A DNA stretch of 64,000 bases from positions 1 through 64,000 of the forward strand of contig NZ_JADEWG010000016.1 in NCBI RefSeq assembly GCF_015207735.1, read 5' to 3'. The DNA comes from [Phormidium] sp. LEGE 05292. Lineage in GTDB: Bacteria; Cyanobacteriota; Cyanobacteriia; Cyanobacteriales; Aerosakkonemataceae. Shown here one piece after another: positions 1 to 8,323 of the stretch. A model generated the notes under the pieces. That model did no database searches. It worked only from the letters and a program-made list of their open reading frames with translations, and was not told where the DNA came from. The position numbers were made by a program, and so were the translations under genes. Positions within the stretch are counted from its first letter, which is position 1. Each line of letters opens with the position of its first letter.

Positions 1-118
1 CTCTTCAACTCTCTCTACCTCCTCTGCTCCCTACCTCCCTACCTCTTCTGCTCCTCTGCCCCTGGAGCTCCTCTGCCCCTCTGCCCCTGGAGCTCCCCTG
101 CCTTCTGCCTTTTTGGAG
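1..118. repeat. CT-rich low-complexity repeat downstream of gor
   Basis: Almost pure pyrimidine sequence on the plus strand. A unit like CCTCTGCCCCTGGAGCT recurs two to three times before the stop codon of the glutathione reductase gene. No gene is visible. It resembles the decayed purine/pyrimidine-biased intergenic repeats seen elsewhere in the window. Confidence 0.6.
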
Positions 119-1516
119 CTATCGCAAAGTGACGAATTCTTCGGCTGTGGAAGGGTGAATTCCTACTGTTGCATCGAAGTCTTTTTTCGTTGCTCCCATT
201 TTAACTGCGATCGCTACACCTTGAATAATTTCGGCGGCATTTTCTCCTACTATATGAGCGCCTAAAACTTTGTCGGTGTTGCTATCAACTACTAACTTAA
301 CCATAACTTTTTCATCTTTCCCAGTAAAGCTATGGTACATGGGACGGAACTGCGCTCGATAAATTTTTACGGCATCGCCATATTTTTCTCTAGCTTCAGA
401 TTCGTTTAAGCCAACTGTAGCTGCTTCTGGTTGAGAAAACACAGCGGAAGCGACGGTTTCATGGCTAAAAATTCGGGGATTATTGCCAAATTCAGTATCA
501 GCAAAAGCCCGACCTTCATTGATAGCAACTGGGGTTAAATTAATCCGGTTTGTGCAATCTCCGACTGCGAAAATGTTTGGTTCTGTGGTGCGGCTATATT
601 CATCAACTTTGATGGCACAATTGACGGTGTAACCATGCAAATTGGGCAAATCAGGATCGTCACACTGGACAATTTCCACGTTAGTATTTTCTAAACCAAG
701 ATGGGCGAGATGAGGAGCGCGACCAATGGCAATTAAAACTGCATCTACGGTGATTTTCTCTTCCGTATTTTTTGCTTTGTCTAAATAGGTTACTTCTAAA
801 CCGTCTGATACTTTTTCGATTTTTGACACATAAGTATTGGTGATAATATTAATGCCGTGCTTGGTCATAGCATCCTGAACGCCGCTGCGGATATCTTCAT
901 CGAAACCTCTTAAAAAGCGATCGCCACGAATAAACTGAGTAACTTCGCTACCAAGTCCATTCATAATACAGGAAAATTCTACAGCAATATAACCTGCTCC
1001 AATAGCGGCAAAACGCTTTGGTTGTTCTGGCAAAAGAAAGATTTCGCGAGAGGTAATCGCATATTCGGCTCCCGGAATATCAGGTTTAATTGCTTCTCCG
1101 CCCACAGCAATTAAAATTTTATCAGCTGTTACTTTGCGTCCATCTACTTCTATGGTATGAGGATCTAATAAAGTAGCATCGCCTTGAATTAATTCAACCC
1201 CAGCTTTTTCCAGGAAACTAATGTGTAGCTTACTCAGTCTTTTAACTTCGTTATCCACACTGGTGACAAGTTTTTTCCAATCAAAACTAGGTTGTACTTC
1301 ACTCCAACCATAACCTACTGCATCTTCGTAATAATGAGCAAATTTGGAGGCGTAAACCATGAGTTTTTTAGGTACACAACCGCGAATAACACAGGTTCCA
1401 CCGACTATATCTCGTTCAGCGATCGCTACTTTTGCGCCGTAGCTAGCTGCACGTTTGGAAGCTGCTAGTCCTCCAGAACCAGCACCAATGACAAAAAGAT
1501 CGTAATCGTATGACAT
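119..1516 (-). CDS. gor: Glutathione-disulfide reductase
   Basis: FAD-dependent pyridine nucleotide disulfide oxidoreductase that reduces oxidised glutathione with NADPH in the cytoplasm. The 465-aa length is normal. An N-terminal FAD site (GAGSGGLAAS, residues 11-20) is followed by the redox-active disulfide GGTCVIRGCVPKK, with C42 and C47 in the glutathione-reductase spacing. A second dinucleotide fold starts at GAGYIAVEF, near residue 172. The C-terminal dimerisation domain carries HPSTAEE, which supplies the catalytic His-Glu pair. The ATG at 1516 gives the usual MSYDYDLFVIGAG start. The gene diverges from the MscS gene across a short shared upstream region. Family assignment is firm; thioredoxin reductase and mercuric reductase are excluded by the active-site context. 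Confidence 0.95.
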   Translation of the reverse strand: MSYDYDLFVIGAGSGGLAASKRAASYGAKVAIAERDIVGGTCVIRGCVPKKLMVYASKFAHYYEDAVGYGWSEVQPSFDWKKLVTSVDNEVKRLSKLHISFLEKAGVELIQGDATLLDPHTIEVDGRKVTADKILIAVGGEAIKPDIPGAEYAITSREIFLLPEQPKRFAAIGAGYIAVEFSCIMNGLGSEVTQFIRGDRFLRGFDEDIRSGVQDAMTKHGINIITNTYVSKIEKVSDGLEVTYLDKAKNTEEKITVDAVLIAIGRAPHLAHLGLENTNVEIVQCDDPDLPNLHGYTVNCAIKVDEYSRTTEPNIFAVGDCTNRINLTPVAINEGRAFADTEFGNNPRIFSHETVASAVFSQPEAATVGLNESEAREKYGDAVKIYRAQFRPMYHSFTGKDEKVMVKLVVDSNTDKVLGAHIVGENAAEIIQGVAIAVKMGATKKDFDATVGIHPSTAEEFVTLR

Positions 1517-1592
1517 AAATTGTTATGCTCCCTAAATGAACATTTGTACAAGTTACATTATGAGTTGGTTAATTCGCTTTGGTTCCATAAAA

Positions 1593-3182
1593 ATGAAATC
1601 TCTGAAGATAATTACCCTGAGCTTTATTTTAGGTTGTGTTTTGTCTGTCATGCCTGTTTTAGCACAACAAAATTCTACTGCTCATGTTACTCTTGATGGA
1701 CGACAGTTATTTAAGGTTAGCCAATTAAATGAGTTTGATGCACAACTACGAGCTAATAATGCTAATCAAATCCTAAATCAGGCTGTGACTTCAGGCAACC
1801 GGGCGCAGGTAAAGGTACTGGAAATAAATGGTTTTCCTGTAATTCAGGTGAATGGCACTAATTTAGTCACAGTTACGGATAAAGATGTACCAGTTGGAGT
1901 TACTAAACAGGAGCAAGCTGAACGCTGGCAAAATATTTTACAAGCTGCTATTAACCAAGCACAGAAAGAAAGAAGACCGGGATATAATCGTTATGCGACC
2001 TTGGTTTCTTTGGGATCTGTTTTGTTAGGAATAGTGGTTACTTTGTTGTTAGGTTGGTTGTGGAAATATTGGTTAATTCCGTTACTTCCTACGCCTGAAA
2101 GAGTGAGGGAAACTGCTGTTCCGCCAAAAGTTCATTTGTTAGCAAAACTAATTTTAGGATTTCTGCGGTTAGGAGTTTGGTTATACGCTTTGGTGTATAT
2201 TGCTAATTTGTTTCCCCAAACAAGGGCGCTGGGTCAAAAAATATCTGATGTTATAACTTACACTTTAGCAGAACCGATCGTTAATTTAGGAAGTAATTCC
2301 TATTCAGTTATTCAAATAGCTATTCTGATAGCGTTATTTTTGGTGCTTTTGTCGCTGACTAAAGTTGTCAGAAATGTTTTGCGATCGCGCGTGCTCTTGT
2401 TCACCGGGATGAATCGAGGAGATCAAGAGACGATCGCCACTATTGCCAACTATACTTTAATTTTCATTGGCACAGTTTTATTGTTACAACTTTGGGGATT
2501 AGACCTCAGTTCATTAACAATTTTCGCCGGGGTTTTAGGCGTTGGTATTGGTTTAGGTTTACAAGGAATTGCCAGAGAATTTGTCAGTGGTCTAGTAATT
2601 ATTTTTGAACGACCTATTCAAGTCGGAGACTTTATTAACGTCGGACAATTTATGGGAACAGTAGAGCGAATTAGTGTTAGAAGCACTGAAATTCGCACTT
2701 TAGAACGACTTTCCATTATTGTCCCTAATTCCTATTTTCTAGAAAAAGAAGTAATAAATTGGAGTCAAGGTAGTCCAGTTGCTTTAATTAAACTACCTGT
2801 AAGAATTGCCTACAACTCAGATTTAAATAAAGTGCGCCAAGCTCTGCTTGATGCAGCAAAAGATCATCCTGAAGTAGCGTCAGATCCACCTCCAAACGTA
2901 CTTTTTAAAAGTTATGGCGAAAATTATTTGAACTTAGATTTAACGGCTTGGATAACTGAACCAAGAAGACAGGTTGTAATTAAAAGCGACATTTATTTCC
3001 GCATTGATGAAATTTTCCGAGAACGCGACATAGAAATTCCTTACCCTCGACAAGAATTACATCTCCGTTCCGGCAATTTACCAGTAGAACTGTCCCCTGA
3101 GTTAGAAGCGTCTTTAACTAAATTGTTAAGTAACAAAGCTAATGGTTCTAATCAAGATGGACAAACCATTCTGCCAGAATAG
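1593..3182 (+). CDS. MscS-family mechanosensitive ion channel
   Basis: Membrane channel of the small-conductance mechanosensitive family, expected to gate under osmotic or membrane tension. From the ATG at 1593 it has 529 aa, beginning MKSLKIITLSF with a signal peptide ending near VLAQQ. The upstream in-frame ATG at 1536 would add 19 residues in front of the signal, so 1593 is preferred. A periplasmic stretch of about 110 residues is followed by several membrane segments. The pore helix and beta domain are typical: glycine-rich FAGVLGVGIGLGLQG, then REFVSGLVIIFERPIQVGDF and the PNS loop. The protein ends in a polar tail. The extra N-terminal domain sets it apart from minimal MscS; such extended MscS-like proteins are common in cyanobacteria. 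The gated solute is unknown. Confidence 0.9.
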   Translation: MKSLKIITLSFILGCVLSVMPVLAQQNSTAHVTLDGRQLFKVSQLNEFDAQLRANNANQILNQAVTSGNRAQVKVLEINGFPVIQVNGTNLVTVTDKDVPVGVTKQEQAERWQNILQAAINQAQKERRPGYNRYATLVSLGSVLLGIVVTLLLGWLWKYWLIPLLPTPERVRETAVPPKVHLLAKLILGFLRLGVWLYALVYIANLFPQTRALGQKISDVITYTLAEPIVNLGSNSYSVIQIAILIALFLVLLSLTKVVRNVLRSRVLLFTGMNRGDQETIATIANYTLIFIGTVLLLQLWGLDLSSLTIFAGVLGVGIGLGLQGIAREFVSGLVIIFERPIQVGDFINVGQFMGTVERISVRSTEIRTLERLSIIVPNSYFLEKEVINWSQGSPVALIKLPVRIAYNSDLNKVRQALLDAAKDHPEVASDPPPNVLFKSYGENYLNLDLTAWITEPRRQVVIKSDIYFRIDEIFRERDIEIPYPRQELHLRSGNLPVELSPELEASLTKLLSNKANGSNQDGQTILPE

Positions 3183-3208
3183 CAAATAGAAAAAAGTAAA
3201 ATATGTAG

Positions 3209-3227
3209 GGTGCGTTAATAACGCACC
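3209..3227. repeat. Palindromic repeat GGTGCGTTA-TAACGCACC
   Basis: A 19-bp near-perfect palindrome 27 bp after the MscS stop codon, with 9-bp arms around one central base. It could form a hairpin at the transcript 3' end, but no clear U-tract follows, so it reads as a dispersed repeat rather than a proven terminator. Confidence 0.6.
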
Positions 3228-3282
3228 ATTAAATATATTTGCTGCGTAATATCAAATAGAAAAAAGAAGGCAAAAAATCGGA

Positions 3283-3398
3283 GATCCCCCTAAATCCCCC
3301 TTATTAAGGGGGACTTAAAACTCAGTATAGTTCCCCCCTTGATAAGGGGGGTTAGGGGGGATCGACCATTTGTAGCAAACTTTTAGGTAATTGATATA
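3283..3398. repeat. GATCCCCC palindromic repeat, copy left of HEAT gene
   Basis: Two hairpins of the form CCCCCTTATTAAGGGGG and CCCCCCTTGATAAGGGGGG lie inside a GATCCCCCT...GGGGGGATC frame. They are followed by a tail, ACTTTTAGGTAATTGATAT, that recurs after the copy at 4413. It belongs to the most abundant repeat family in this window. Confidence 0.75.
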
Positions 3399-3418
3399 AG
3401 TTATGTTAAAACAACTCT

Positions 3419-4294
3419 TTAAGTTTTAGGTTGTGGAGTTTGGCGAGGAATAGGAGTAGGAATCGCACTTGGACGGGGAGCGCAAATATTGGGACGAGGA
3501 GCAGATAAATTTGGTCTTTGTTCACATATATTGGGACGAGGAGCGCATAAATTGGGACGAGTAATGCAAGGGTTTGGACGCAAGTTATCGCGTTGATTTT
3601 GATTGTTCCTGACTTGGGAAATTTCTGTGTGAATTTGTCCTAAAGCTATGGCTGCACCTTTGCGAATTAGGGGATTTTTGTGTTGTAACGCTTCTGTAAG
3701 TGCGGGTGTAGCTGTTGCACCAATTCCCCTTAAAGCTATGCTGGCATTTAAGCGTATTTGTTCATCATTATCAGAGAGCATTTCTATTAGTATAGGAATA
3801 GTTTGTTTGGCTTGTGCACCAATTCCCGCTAAAGCAAAAGTTGCACCTCTGCGAACTAAAACATTGTCATCTTTTAATGCTTTTGTGAGTGCATAAACCG
3901 CAGGCGAACCAATTCTTCTTAATGCTACAGCAGCATCTAATCTCACTTGTTCATCTTCATCTTTTAACATGACAATTAGTTGCGGAATTGCGGTTTTTGC
4001 TTCTGGACCGATCGCGCCTAATGCGAAAGCTGCACCTCCCCGAATTTGTTGTTCTTTCTCTTGTAATGCTGCGGTGAGTACGGGAATTGCAGTTACACCA
4101 ATTTTTCTCAATTCTCTGACTGTTTCTAAGCGTTTTATTTTATCAGTATCTCTAAGTTTTTCCACCTTAGTAATAATTTCGGTGTTGATGGCAGTTTGTG
4201 CTTTGACACTCCCGATTAATGGCAGAATTACAGAAAGGCAAATAAAGGCAATTTTGGGTGCTAGAATTAGTTTTTTCCGAGTATTGTTATCCAT
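3419..4294 (-). CDS. Exported HEAT-repeat protein with proline/cysteine-rich tail
   Basis: 291 aa. An N-terminal hydrophobic signal (residues about 12-32, ending at VKAQ) suggests export. Residues about 50-225 form roughly five HEAT-like repeats of the PBS-lyase type, with units such as AAFALGAIGPEAKTAIPQL and AVALRRIGSPAVYALTKAL. These give an alpha-solenoid used for protein contacts. The last 50 residues change character: seven-residue units RPNxCxx recur about six times, then a Pro/Thr/Gln-rich end. Phycobilin lyases of the CpcE/F type use similar repeats, but the signal peptide and the tail argue against a lyase. The gene sits alone between two direct repeats (3283-3398 and 4413-4528). 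Function unknown. Confidence 0.8.
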   Translation of the reverse strand: MDNNTRKKLILAPKIAFICLSVILPLIGSVKAQTAINTEIITKVEKLRDTDKIKRLETVRELRKIGVTAIPVLTAALQEKEQQIRGGAAFALGAIGPEAKTAIPQLIVMLKDEDEQVRLDAAVALRRIGSPAVYALTKALKDDNVLVRRGATFALAGIGAQAKQTIPILIEMLSDNDEQIRLNASIALRGIGATATPALTEALQHKNPLIRKGAAIALGQIHTEISQVRNNQNQRDNLRPNPCITRPNLCAPRPNICEQRPNLSAPRPNICAPRPSAIPTPIPRQTPQPKT

Positions 4295-4353
4295 GATAAG
4301 TCCTGTCTTGTTTTAGATATAGACGAAGTATTTAGCAAAATGTTCTTTTAATT

Positions 4354-4390
4354 GAACCACTCCAGAAGCAGAGGACGCAGAGGAAGAGAT
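4354..4390. repeat. Purine-rich AACCACTCC-GCAGAGGACGCAGAGG repeat
   Basis: Copy of the dispersed repeat reading GCAGAGGACGCAGAGGAAGAG on the plus strand. Related copies lie at 6709, 18934, 31691 and 63741. Here it is intergenic. Confidence 0.6.
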
Positions 4391-4412
4391 GAGAAGAATG
4401 TAACTAATTGGA

Positions 4413-4528
4413 GATCACCCCTAAATCCCCCTTAAGAAGGGGTACTTAAACCAGACTCTTGTTCCCCCTTTGGTAAGGGGGTTAGGGGGGATCAACCATC
4501 TGTAGAAAACTTTTAGGTAATTGATATT
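4413..4528. repeat. GATCCCCC palindromic repeat, copy right of HEAT gene
   Basis: Direct-repeat partner of 3283-3398, in the same orientation and with the same 3' tail. By eye most positions match over about 115 bp. Its end reaches the stop codon of the TPR/GT41 gene. Confidence 0.75.
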
Positions 4529-6752
4529 ATTTAAGTATTACTCTACGATAAAATTCTTCAAGTGCTGTTATAGAAGTTCGATCGTTGTAAAGGGAGGTTT
4601 GAGAATGTTTAATTTGTTCTACAATCTTTTGTCTCCACTCTGGTTGACAGCCTAATTTTACAGCTATTTGGATATATTCGGTTGGATTTTTAGCAATTGT
4701 TTCAGTAATTCCCAGCATTTTGAAAATTCCGTAAGTTTGACGCGATCGCATAAATTCACCTACGCAAGTAACTATTGGTAAGTTGCAAGCAATACTCTCT
4801 ATTGTGGTGAGAAATCCAGTAAATCCAATTGTATCGAGGGAAATATCAGCTAATAAGTTAATTTGGCGGTAATCTTGTTGATTTTGGCGAGGTAAAATTA
4901 TGCAATAATCTTCAAAATTTAAGTCAAATTTAGTAAATTCTTGTTGAATGCGTTGGCGAAATTGTTCGGTAATTTCATTTATTGGGTGAGCAATAAAAAC
5001 AAATTGCGATCGCCCAACATTTTGAGCAATAGTAGGAAAAATATAATCATATTGCGGTAAGTATTTAAAAAGAGATTGACAGGATAAGTAAATAACTGCA
5101 TTTTCCCGCAATTCAAAGTCGGCGCGAGTTTTCGTAATTGCAGGAATTAGTGGTTTACTGTAGGAAATGCCAATGTTAGGTAAGCGAATTAATTGCTCGG
5201 AATAATGCTCTTGAGCATTTTCTGGTTCTAGCGAATCTGCCGATAAATAATAATCAATTGTAGGCAATCCTGTCGTTACTGGATGTCCCCATGCTGCACA
5301 TTGGATTGGTGCTAGTCGCAATGCTGCAAGCTGTGTCATTTGGGGTGTCATCCCAACATCTAGAAACACAAGAATATGTAATTTATCGTCAGTAATTTGT
5401 TGACAAGTTGCTTCTAAGTTATGAGGAATATGATGAAAGTAGTTACTATATTTTTGATATTCTTCTGTAATTTGGTCGATTTGATTATTTATGTAATAAC
5501 AATAAATTTCAAAATCCTGCTTTTGGCAATATTGTATCCAACCAAGAAACACCATACCAACTGTATGCCAATGAAAACTATCAGAAACATATCCTATGTG
5601 GATTTTTTCAGGTTTTTTCAAAGGTGTAATTTGTTGCTTTTCCGCCCATTGTGGGTAGTTCGCTGACATTACTTGATGTACAAAATTACCATAAATTTTT
5701 TGTAACTCTAAATCGTTGTAACCTTGATATTGCAAATAAAAGTTAGTTCGCCAACTAATAGTTTGTAAAGCATTTTCTTTTGATTCTGTAGTTACTAAAT
5801 CTATTGCTTGAGTTAATTTTGATAAACCTTGAGTAAATCTTTGTCTATAAAACTCTATTTCTGGCTGATTTTTATATAGGATTGGCAAGATACGCACATT
5901 TTCCAACTTTAGAGTTAAATTATTAGGAAATAAGTTTAAAGAATCATTGATTATTTTAATTGCTTCTTGAGTTTGTCCACATTCTTGTAAAGCAAGGCAC
6001 AATTGTAAGTAAAGATCAACTTTTCCTGTTTGGGTATTGAGGAAATTTTGAAAATTAGTGATTGCTTGTTGATAATCTCCTTGATAATAAGCAGCATAAC
6101 CAAAGTAAAGGGATGCTTGGGTTGATTCATTTTTAGCAGCGTAAGCAATAGCTAGATTATGCAGAATTACAGAGTCAGATGATTTGATTTGCAGAGAAGT
6201 TTGATAAGCAATAATCGCTTCCTCAATCTGCTGCTGCATCATCAACAAGTTGCCGAGATATAAATAACTTCGATAATCATTTTTATCTAGTTCTATAGCT
6301 TGCAGATAAATGGTTTCGGATTGAACGAAATCACCTGTTTCTGCCAAAAGTTTACCTAAACTATGATAAGCTTCAATCCAGTTAGGAGCAAGTTCTATAA
6401 CCTTTTGAAAAGTTGCGATCGCTTCTTCAAGATAACCAATTTTTTCTAATACCAAACCTAAACTGTAATGTAAGTTAGGGTTAACAGTATCAATACTTAA
6501 AGCTTGAGATATAAATTCAAGTGCATCTTGATATTTTTCTTGGTTAAAATACACCATTCCTAAACCATCCCAAGCTTCAGCACAATCGCCATTTATGTGT
6601 AAAATTTCCTGATACTTTTCTGCTGCTTTTACCAAATTACCAGTATTATAAAATGCTAAAGCTTCACTCAATAGCACATCTATAACGAACTCATTTGAAT
6701 TATAAACCCCTCCTTCTCTTCTCTCTGCGTCCTCTGCGTTTGGGCGGTTCAT
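4527..6752 (-). CDS. TPR protein with GT41 (SPINDLY/O-GlcNAc transferase-like) domain
   Basis: 741 aa. Tetratricopeptide repeats fill about residues 27-260 (for example YQEILHINGDCAEAWDGLG and AIATFQKVIELAPNWIEAY). The C-terminal 350 residues match the bacterial O-linked GlcNAc transferase/SPINDLY type. Landmarks are IGYVSDSFHWHTVG, LRLAPIQCAAWGHPVTTG followed by IDYYLSAD, and ADISLDTIGFTGFLTT...ACNLPIVTCVG. It probably glycosylates proteins or glycans from a nucleotide sugar. Donor and acceptor cannot be read. The first 15 residues (MNRPNAEDAERREGG) come from a dispersed repeat, and no other in-frame ATG exists nearby; a GTG at 6677 would give a start resembling the paralogue at 29343-31607. 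It follows the antiporter gene by 5 bp. Confidence 0.85.
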   Translation of the reverse strand: MNRPNAEDAERREGGVYNSNEFVIDVLLSEALAFYNTGNLVKAAEKYQEILHINGDCAEAWDGLGMVYFNQEKYQDALEFISQALSIDTVNPNLHYSLGLVLEKIGYLEEAIATFQKVIELAPNWIEAYHSLGKLLAETGDFVQSETIYLQAIELDKNDYRSYLYLGNLLMMQQQIEEAIIAYQTSLQIKSSDSVILHNLAIAYAAKNESTQASLYFGYAAYYQGDYQQAITNFQNFLNTQTGKVDLYLQLCLALQECGQTQEAIKIINDSLNLFPNNLTLKLENVRILPILYKNQPEIEFYRQRFTQGLSKLTQAIDLVTTESKENALQTISWRTNFYLQYQGYNDLELQKIYGNFVHQVMSANYPQWAEKQQITPLKKPEKIHIGYVSDSFHWHTVGMVFLGWIQYCQKQDFEIYCYYINNQIDQITEEYQKYSNYFHHIPHNLEATCQQITDDKLHILVFLDVGMTPQMTQLAALRLAPIQCAAWGHPVTTGLPTIDYYLSADSLEPENAQEHYSEQLIRLPNIGISYSKPLIPAITKTRADFELRENAVIYLSCQSLFKYLPQYDYIFPTIAQNVGRSQFVFIAHPINEITEQFRQRIQQEFTKFDLNFEDYCIILPRQNQQDYRQINLLADISLDTIGFTGFLTTIESIACNLPIVTCVGEFMRSRQTYGIFKMLGITETIAKNPTEYIQIAVKLGCQPEWRQKIVEQIKHSQTSLYNDRTSITALEEFYRRVILK
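6709..6750 (-). repeat. AACGCAGAGGACGCAGAG repeat forming the 5' end of the GT41 gene
   Basis: On the minus strand it reads AACCGCCCAAACGCAGAGG and continues purine-rich through AAGGAGGGG. It is translated as NRPNAEDAERREGG. It also contains a Shine-Dalgarno-like AAGGAGG, so it may have supplied a ribosome-binding site for a downstream GTG start. Confidence 0.65.
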
Positions 6753-6757
6753 AAAAA

Positions 6758-8020
6758 TTATGCTTTATCAACACCAGTCGTACTAACTATTTTCTCACGA
6801 CGAATTTGCAAACTATGCTCATACAACTTCATTAAAGGAGTAGAACTAACGCCATGCAACATTACAGAAATTACAATGACTATATAAGTAATCCAAGCAA
6901 TTTGTTCTCCTAAATTATCTTTTAATCCTTCACCAAAAGCATAGCATAAATAATACAATGAACCAACGCCACGAATACCAAACCAACCAAATAAATAACG
7001 GCTTATTTGAGGATAACCTCCTCCTATTGTACTAAGCCAAGCTCCTACAGGTCTAATCAGAAAAATTAACAGTACTGCTACTAATAATCCTTGCCCAGCA
7101 AATTGTACAAGTTGAGGTAATCTTAAGATGGAACCAAGTAATAAAATGGTGCCGACTTCCATTAGTTTTTCTATTCGTTCTGTAAACTCTAATTGGGATA
7201 GGCGTTTTTCTGGATTATGATAACTGCGTTGGGCAATAATTCCAGCAATAAACACAGCTAAAAATCCATAACCATTGACAACTTCTGTTAAGGAGTATGT
7301 AAGGAAAATGATGCTAAGTGCTACAAAATCTTCCATTAATACATCAACAGGACGAAATTCTTGTAGACGTTTGTCAATCCAAACTATTGCTTTGGGGACT
7401 AGAATACCCATAATAATACCAGCAGCAATTGCCCAAACTAAATCAATTGCTACCCACTGTTTAAACCAGTTATCCCAATTACTATCTTTTAAAGAATGGA
7501 TACCAAAATAAACGAAGGGAAAAGCTAAAGCATCGTTTAAGCCGCCTTCAGATGTTAAACCAAAACGTAGTTCTTCTTGATCTTCTAGGTCGGCAATTTG
7601 GACTTCTGAAGCTAAAACTGGATCGGTTGGTGCTAGAATTGCGCCTAGTAAAATTGCTGGCCCCCAGTCCATTTTGAGGAGAAAATGTCCGATAAAGGCG
7701 ATCGCAAAAATAGAGATAGGCATCAAAAGACCAATTAGCCGAACTGTTGACCCCCAAGCAATAGGATTCAGCGGACGATTCATTTTTAATCCACAACTGA
7801 AGAGGGAAACAATTACCACAAATTCTGTCAATTTTTCCAAAAAATTAGCATCAGGACGCAATTGAATTAAATTTGTGCCATAAGGCCCTAACAATATGCC
7901 AACAATTAAGTATATTAAAGCGAAAGATAGGGGTAATCGGGCAATCCAACCAGAGGCTAAAGTAACAATTAGTAGTAATAAACCGATAACTAGCAGGTCA
8001 AGAATATAGATATCTACCAT
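6758..8020 (-). CDS. CPA1-family Na+/H+ (cation/proton) antiporter
   Basis: 420-aa integral membrane protein with about 12 hydrophobic segments, starting MVDIYILDLLVIG. It carries the exchanger landmarks ILAPTDPVLASEV and, in the ion-binding helix, SEGGLNDALAFPF with the paired Asn-Asp typical of electroneutral CPA1/NhaP exchangers. A later GIRGVGSLYYL segment matches the conserved GxRG region. It is expected to exchange Na+ (or another monovalent cation) for protons across the cytoplasmic or thylakoid membrane. No large cytoplasmic C-terminal regulatory domain is present. The TPR/GT41 gene starts 5 bp downstream, so the two are probably co-transcribed, though no functional link is obvious. 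Confidence 0.9.
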   Translation of the reverse strand: MVDIYILDLLVIGLLLLIVTLASGWIARLPLSFALIYLIVGILLGPYGTNLIQLRPDANFLEKLTEFVVIVSLFSCGLKMNRPLNPIAWGSTVRLIGLLMPISIFAIAFIGHFLLKMDWGPAILLGAILAPTDPVLASEVQIADLEDQEELRFGLTSEGGLNDALAFPFVYFGIHSLKDSNWDNWFKQWVAIDLVWAIAAGIIMGILVPKAIVWIDKRLQEFRPVDVLMEDFVALSIIFLTYSLTEVVNGYGFLAVFIAGIIAQRSYHNPEKRLSQLEFTERIEKLMEVGTILLLGSILRLPQLVQFAGQGLLVAVLLIFLIRPVGAWLSTIGGGYPQISRYLFGWFGIRGVGSLYYLCYAFGEGLKDNLGEQIAWITYIVIVISVMLHGVSSTPLMKLYEHSLQIRREKIVSTTGVDKA

Positions 8021-8323
8021 AGCGACGCAAATATAATGAGAGCAGCCCCTTGAATTTACAAGTCTATCCTTGCCTCTCTAAATCACCTTTGGGCATATTT
8101 TTTAGTTATATTTCCCTATCTCTATCTATTGGCTGAAATATAGCAAGATCCCCCAACCCCCTTAAAAAGGCTTGATTAAATTCCTCCCTTTGCTTGGTTA
8201 AGGGTAGGGGCGAAGCATTCGGGCGACAATTTATTGTACAAAGCCCAAGATTTTCTCCCCGAATGCTTCGCCCTTTTTGGATTTATGCAAGAGGTATACA
8301 ATTTCTCAACCAATTTACCAACT
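8021..8323. other. Intergenic region with decayed repeats
   Basis: No gene is supported in these 303 bases. They hold a degraded copy of the GATCCCCC repeat (about 8141-8206) and the long hairpin at 8208-8273. Promoter elements for the antiporter probably lie within the first 100 bases, but no clear -35/-10 pair could be chosen. Confidence 0.5.
8208..8273. repeat. 66-bp hairpin repeat with 16-bp perfect arms (GGGCGAAGCATTCGGG)
   Basis: The left arm GGGCGAAGCATTCGGG at 8208-8223 pairs exactly with CCCGAATGCTTCGCCC at 8258-8273, leaving a 34-nt loop. A TTTTT tract follows on the plus strand, but no plus-strand gene precedes it. A similarly built but unrelated-sequence hairpin lies at 40991-41052. 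It looks like a small dispersed or MITE-like element. Confidence 0.7.

Noticed and set aside
3419-4294. Phycobilisome lyase (CpcE/CpcF type) because of PBS-lyase HEAT-like repeats
   Set aside because: It has a signal peptide and a Pro/Cys-rich tail and is not near phycobiliprotein genes; HEAT repeats alone do not make it a lyase.
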